A stretch of 6,457 bases of DNA, from contig JAAUPH010000139.1 in the NCBI GenBank assembly GCA_012035435.1, positions 1-6,457 on the forward strand, given 5' to 3'. Shown piece by piece: positions 6,272 to 6,457 of the stretch; within the stretch, counting starts at the first letter, position 1; each line of letters begins with the position of its first letter. The notes under the pieces were generated by a model that saw only the letters and a list, made by a program, of their open reading frames with translations, was not told the DNA's origin and made no database searches. The translations under genes were made by a program, and so were the position numbers. The DNA is from Sphingopyxis sp. Lineage in GTDB: Bacteria > Pseudomonadota > Alphaproteobacteria > Sphingomonadales > Sphingomonadaceae.

Positions 6272-6457
6272 GACCATGTCGCGCTCGTCGCTGAAATCCA
6301 TGTTCACCTGCACCGTCGCGGTGCGGAACATCATGTCGAGCCCGCGCCGCCCGCGTGTCGCATGTAGCGTGCCATGATGCGGTAGCGCTCCTTCGGCATT
6401 ATCGGCGTCTCGGCAAGCGTCCATTTCGGCGAGAAGCCGATGCCAAGGAAGCCAATG
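6272..6457 (-). pseudogene. gshA: Fragment of glutamate-cysteine ligase (GshA, GCS2 type), frameshifted
   Basis: From the right edge the minus strand reads [20 protein letters not shown] then [12 protein letters not shown], and after a one-base correction near 6358 continues [20 protein letters not shown] and [18 protein letters not shown] is a strong signature of the alphaproteobacterial/plant-type glutamate-cysteine ligase, which catalyses the first step of glutathione synthesis. About 62 residues of roughly 450 are visible; the rest would lie outside the window on the right. After DMV the expected sequence (RKLRVSLALQP-like) is missing and GH127-like sequence follows, so the gene is cut here. 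Real truncation and false joining cannot be told apart from this window. Confidence 0.75.

Noticed and set aside
1..6457. CRISPR array, tRNA, rRNA, insertion sequence or phage genes.
   Set aside because: No regularly spaced direct repeats, no tRNA-like cloverleaf or TTCGA arm in context, and no transposase, integrase or phage motif could be found on either strand.

Overview
The window reads as a chimera, not as one continuous genome segment. Bases 1 to about 1567 look cyanobacterial: moderate GC, four copies of the octamer GCGATCGC (HIP1), and two proteins of cyanobacterial type. From about 1640 to 5845 the DNA is GC-rich and looks like a compact alphaproteobacterial chromosome, probably Hyphomicrobiales (Rhizobiales). 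From about 5846 to the end the reverse strand carries short, unrelated gene pieces joined head to tail. A metagenomic, co-culture or amplified-DNA contig with joining errors is the simplest explanation.

Layout. (1) 3-481 (+): lipoprotein with TolB-like propeller repeats, open at the left edge, one frameshift. (2) 571-1567 (+): Ala-rich then glycine-zipper protein with two full internal repeats and a third cut off at the first junction. (3) 1567-1640: short bridging piece of uncertain origin. (4) 1627-2164 (-): N-terminal third of a family 5 solute-binding protein of a peptide-type ABC transporter. (5) 2278-2652 (+): small four-helix membrane protein, unrecognised. (6) 2637-3874 (-): M20 deacetylase/desuccinylase-type metallohydrolase, one frameshift. 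(7) 4125-4553 (+): small secreted L,D-transpeptidase. (8) 4537-5509 (-): LpxL-family lipid A acyltransferase, one frameshift. (9) 5516-5845 (-): C-terminal part of a zinc-type alcohol dehydrogenase. (10) 5846-6457 (-): unidentified stretch, a probable GH127 fragment, then a glutamate-cysteine ligase fragment.

Function. The dehydrogenase followed six bases later by the acyltransferase matches the end of the rhizobial acpXL-fabZXL-fabF-adh2XL-lpxXL cluster, which makes the very-long-chain hydroxy fatty acid of lipid A and attaches it. With the L,D-transpeptidase, this makes 4125-5845 an envelope-building region. The M20 hydrolase and the peptide-type binding protein lie on the same strand and could work together in uptake and hydrolysis of acylated amino acids or peptides, but a forward gene lies between them, so this is only inference.

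Quality. Nearly every longer gene needs one single-base correction, usually next to a short homopolymer (near 275, 1009, 2159, 3613, 4968, 6164, 6358). After correction the proteins have family-like length and motifs. This points to sequence error more than to gene decay. I see no new defence, mobile or regulatory system, no CRISPR array, and no tRNA or rRNA.
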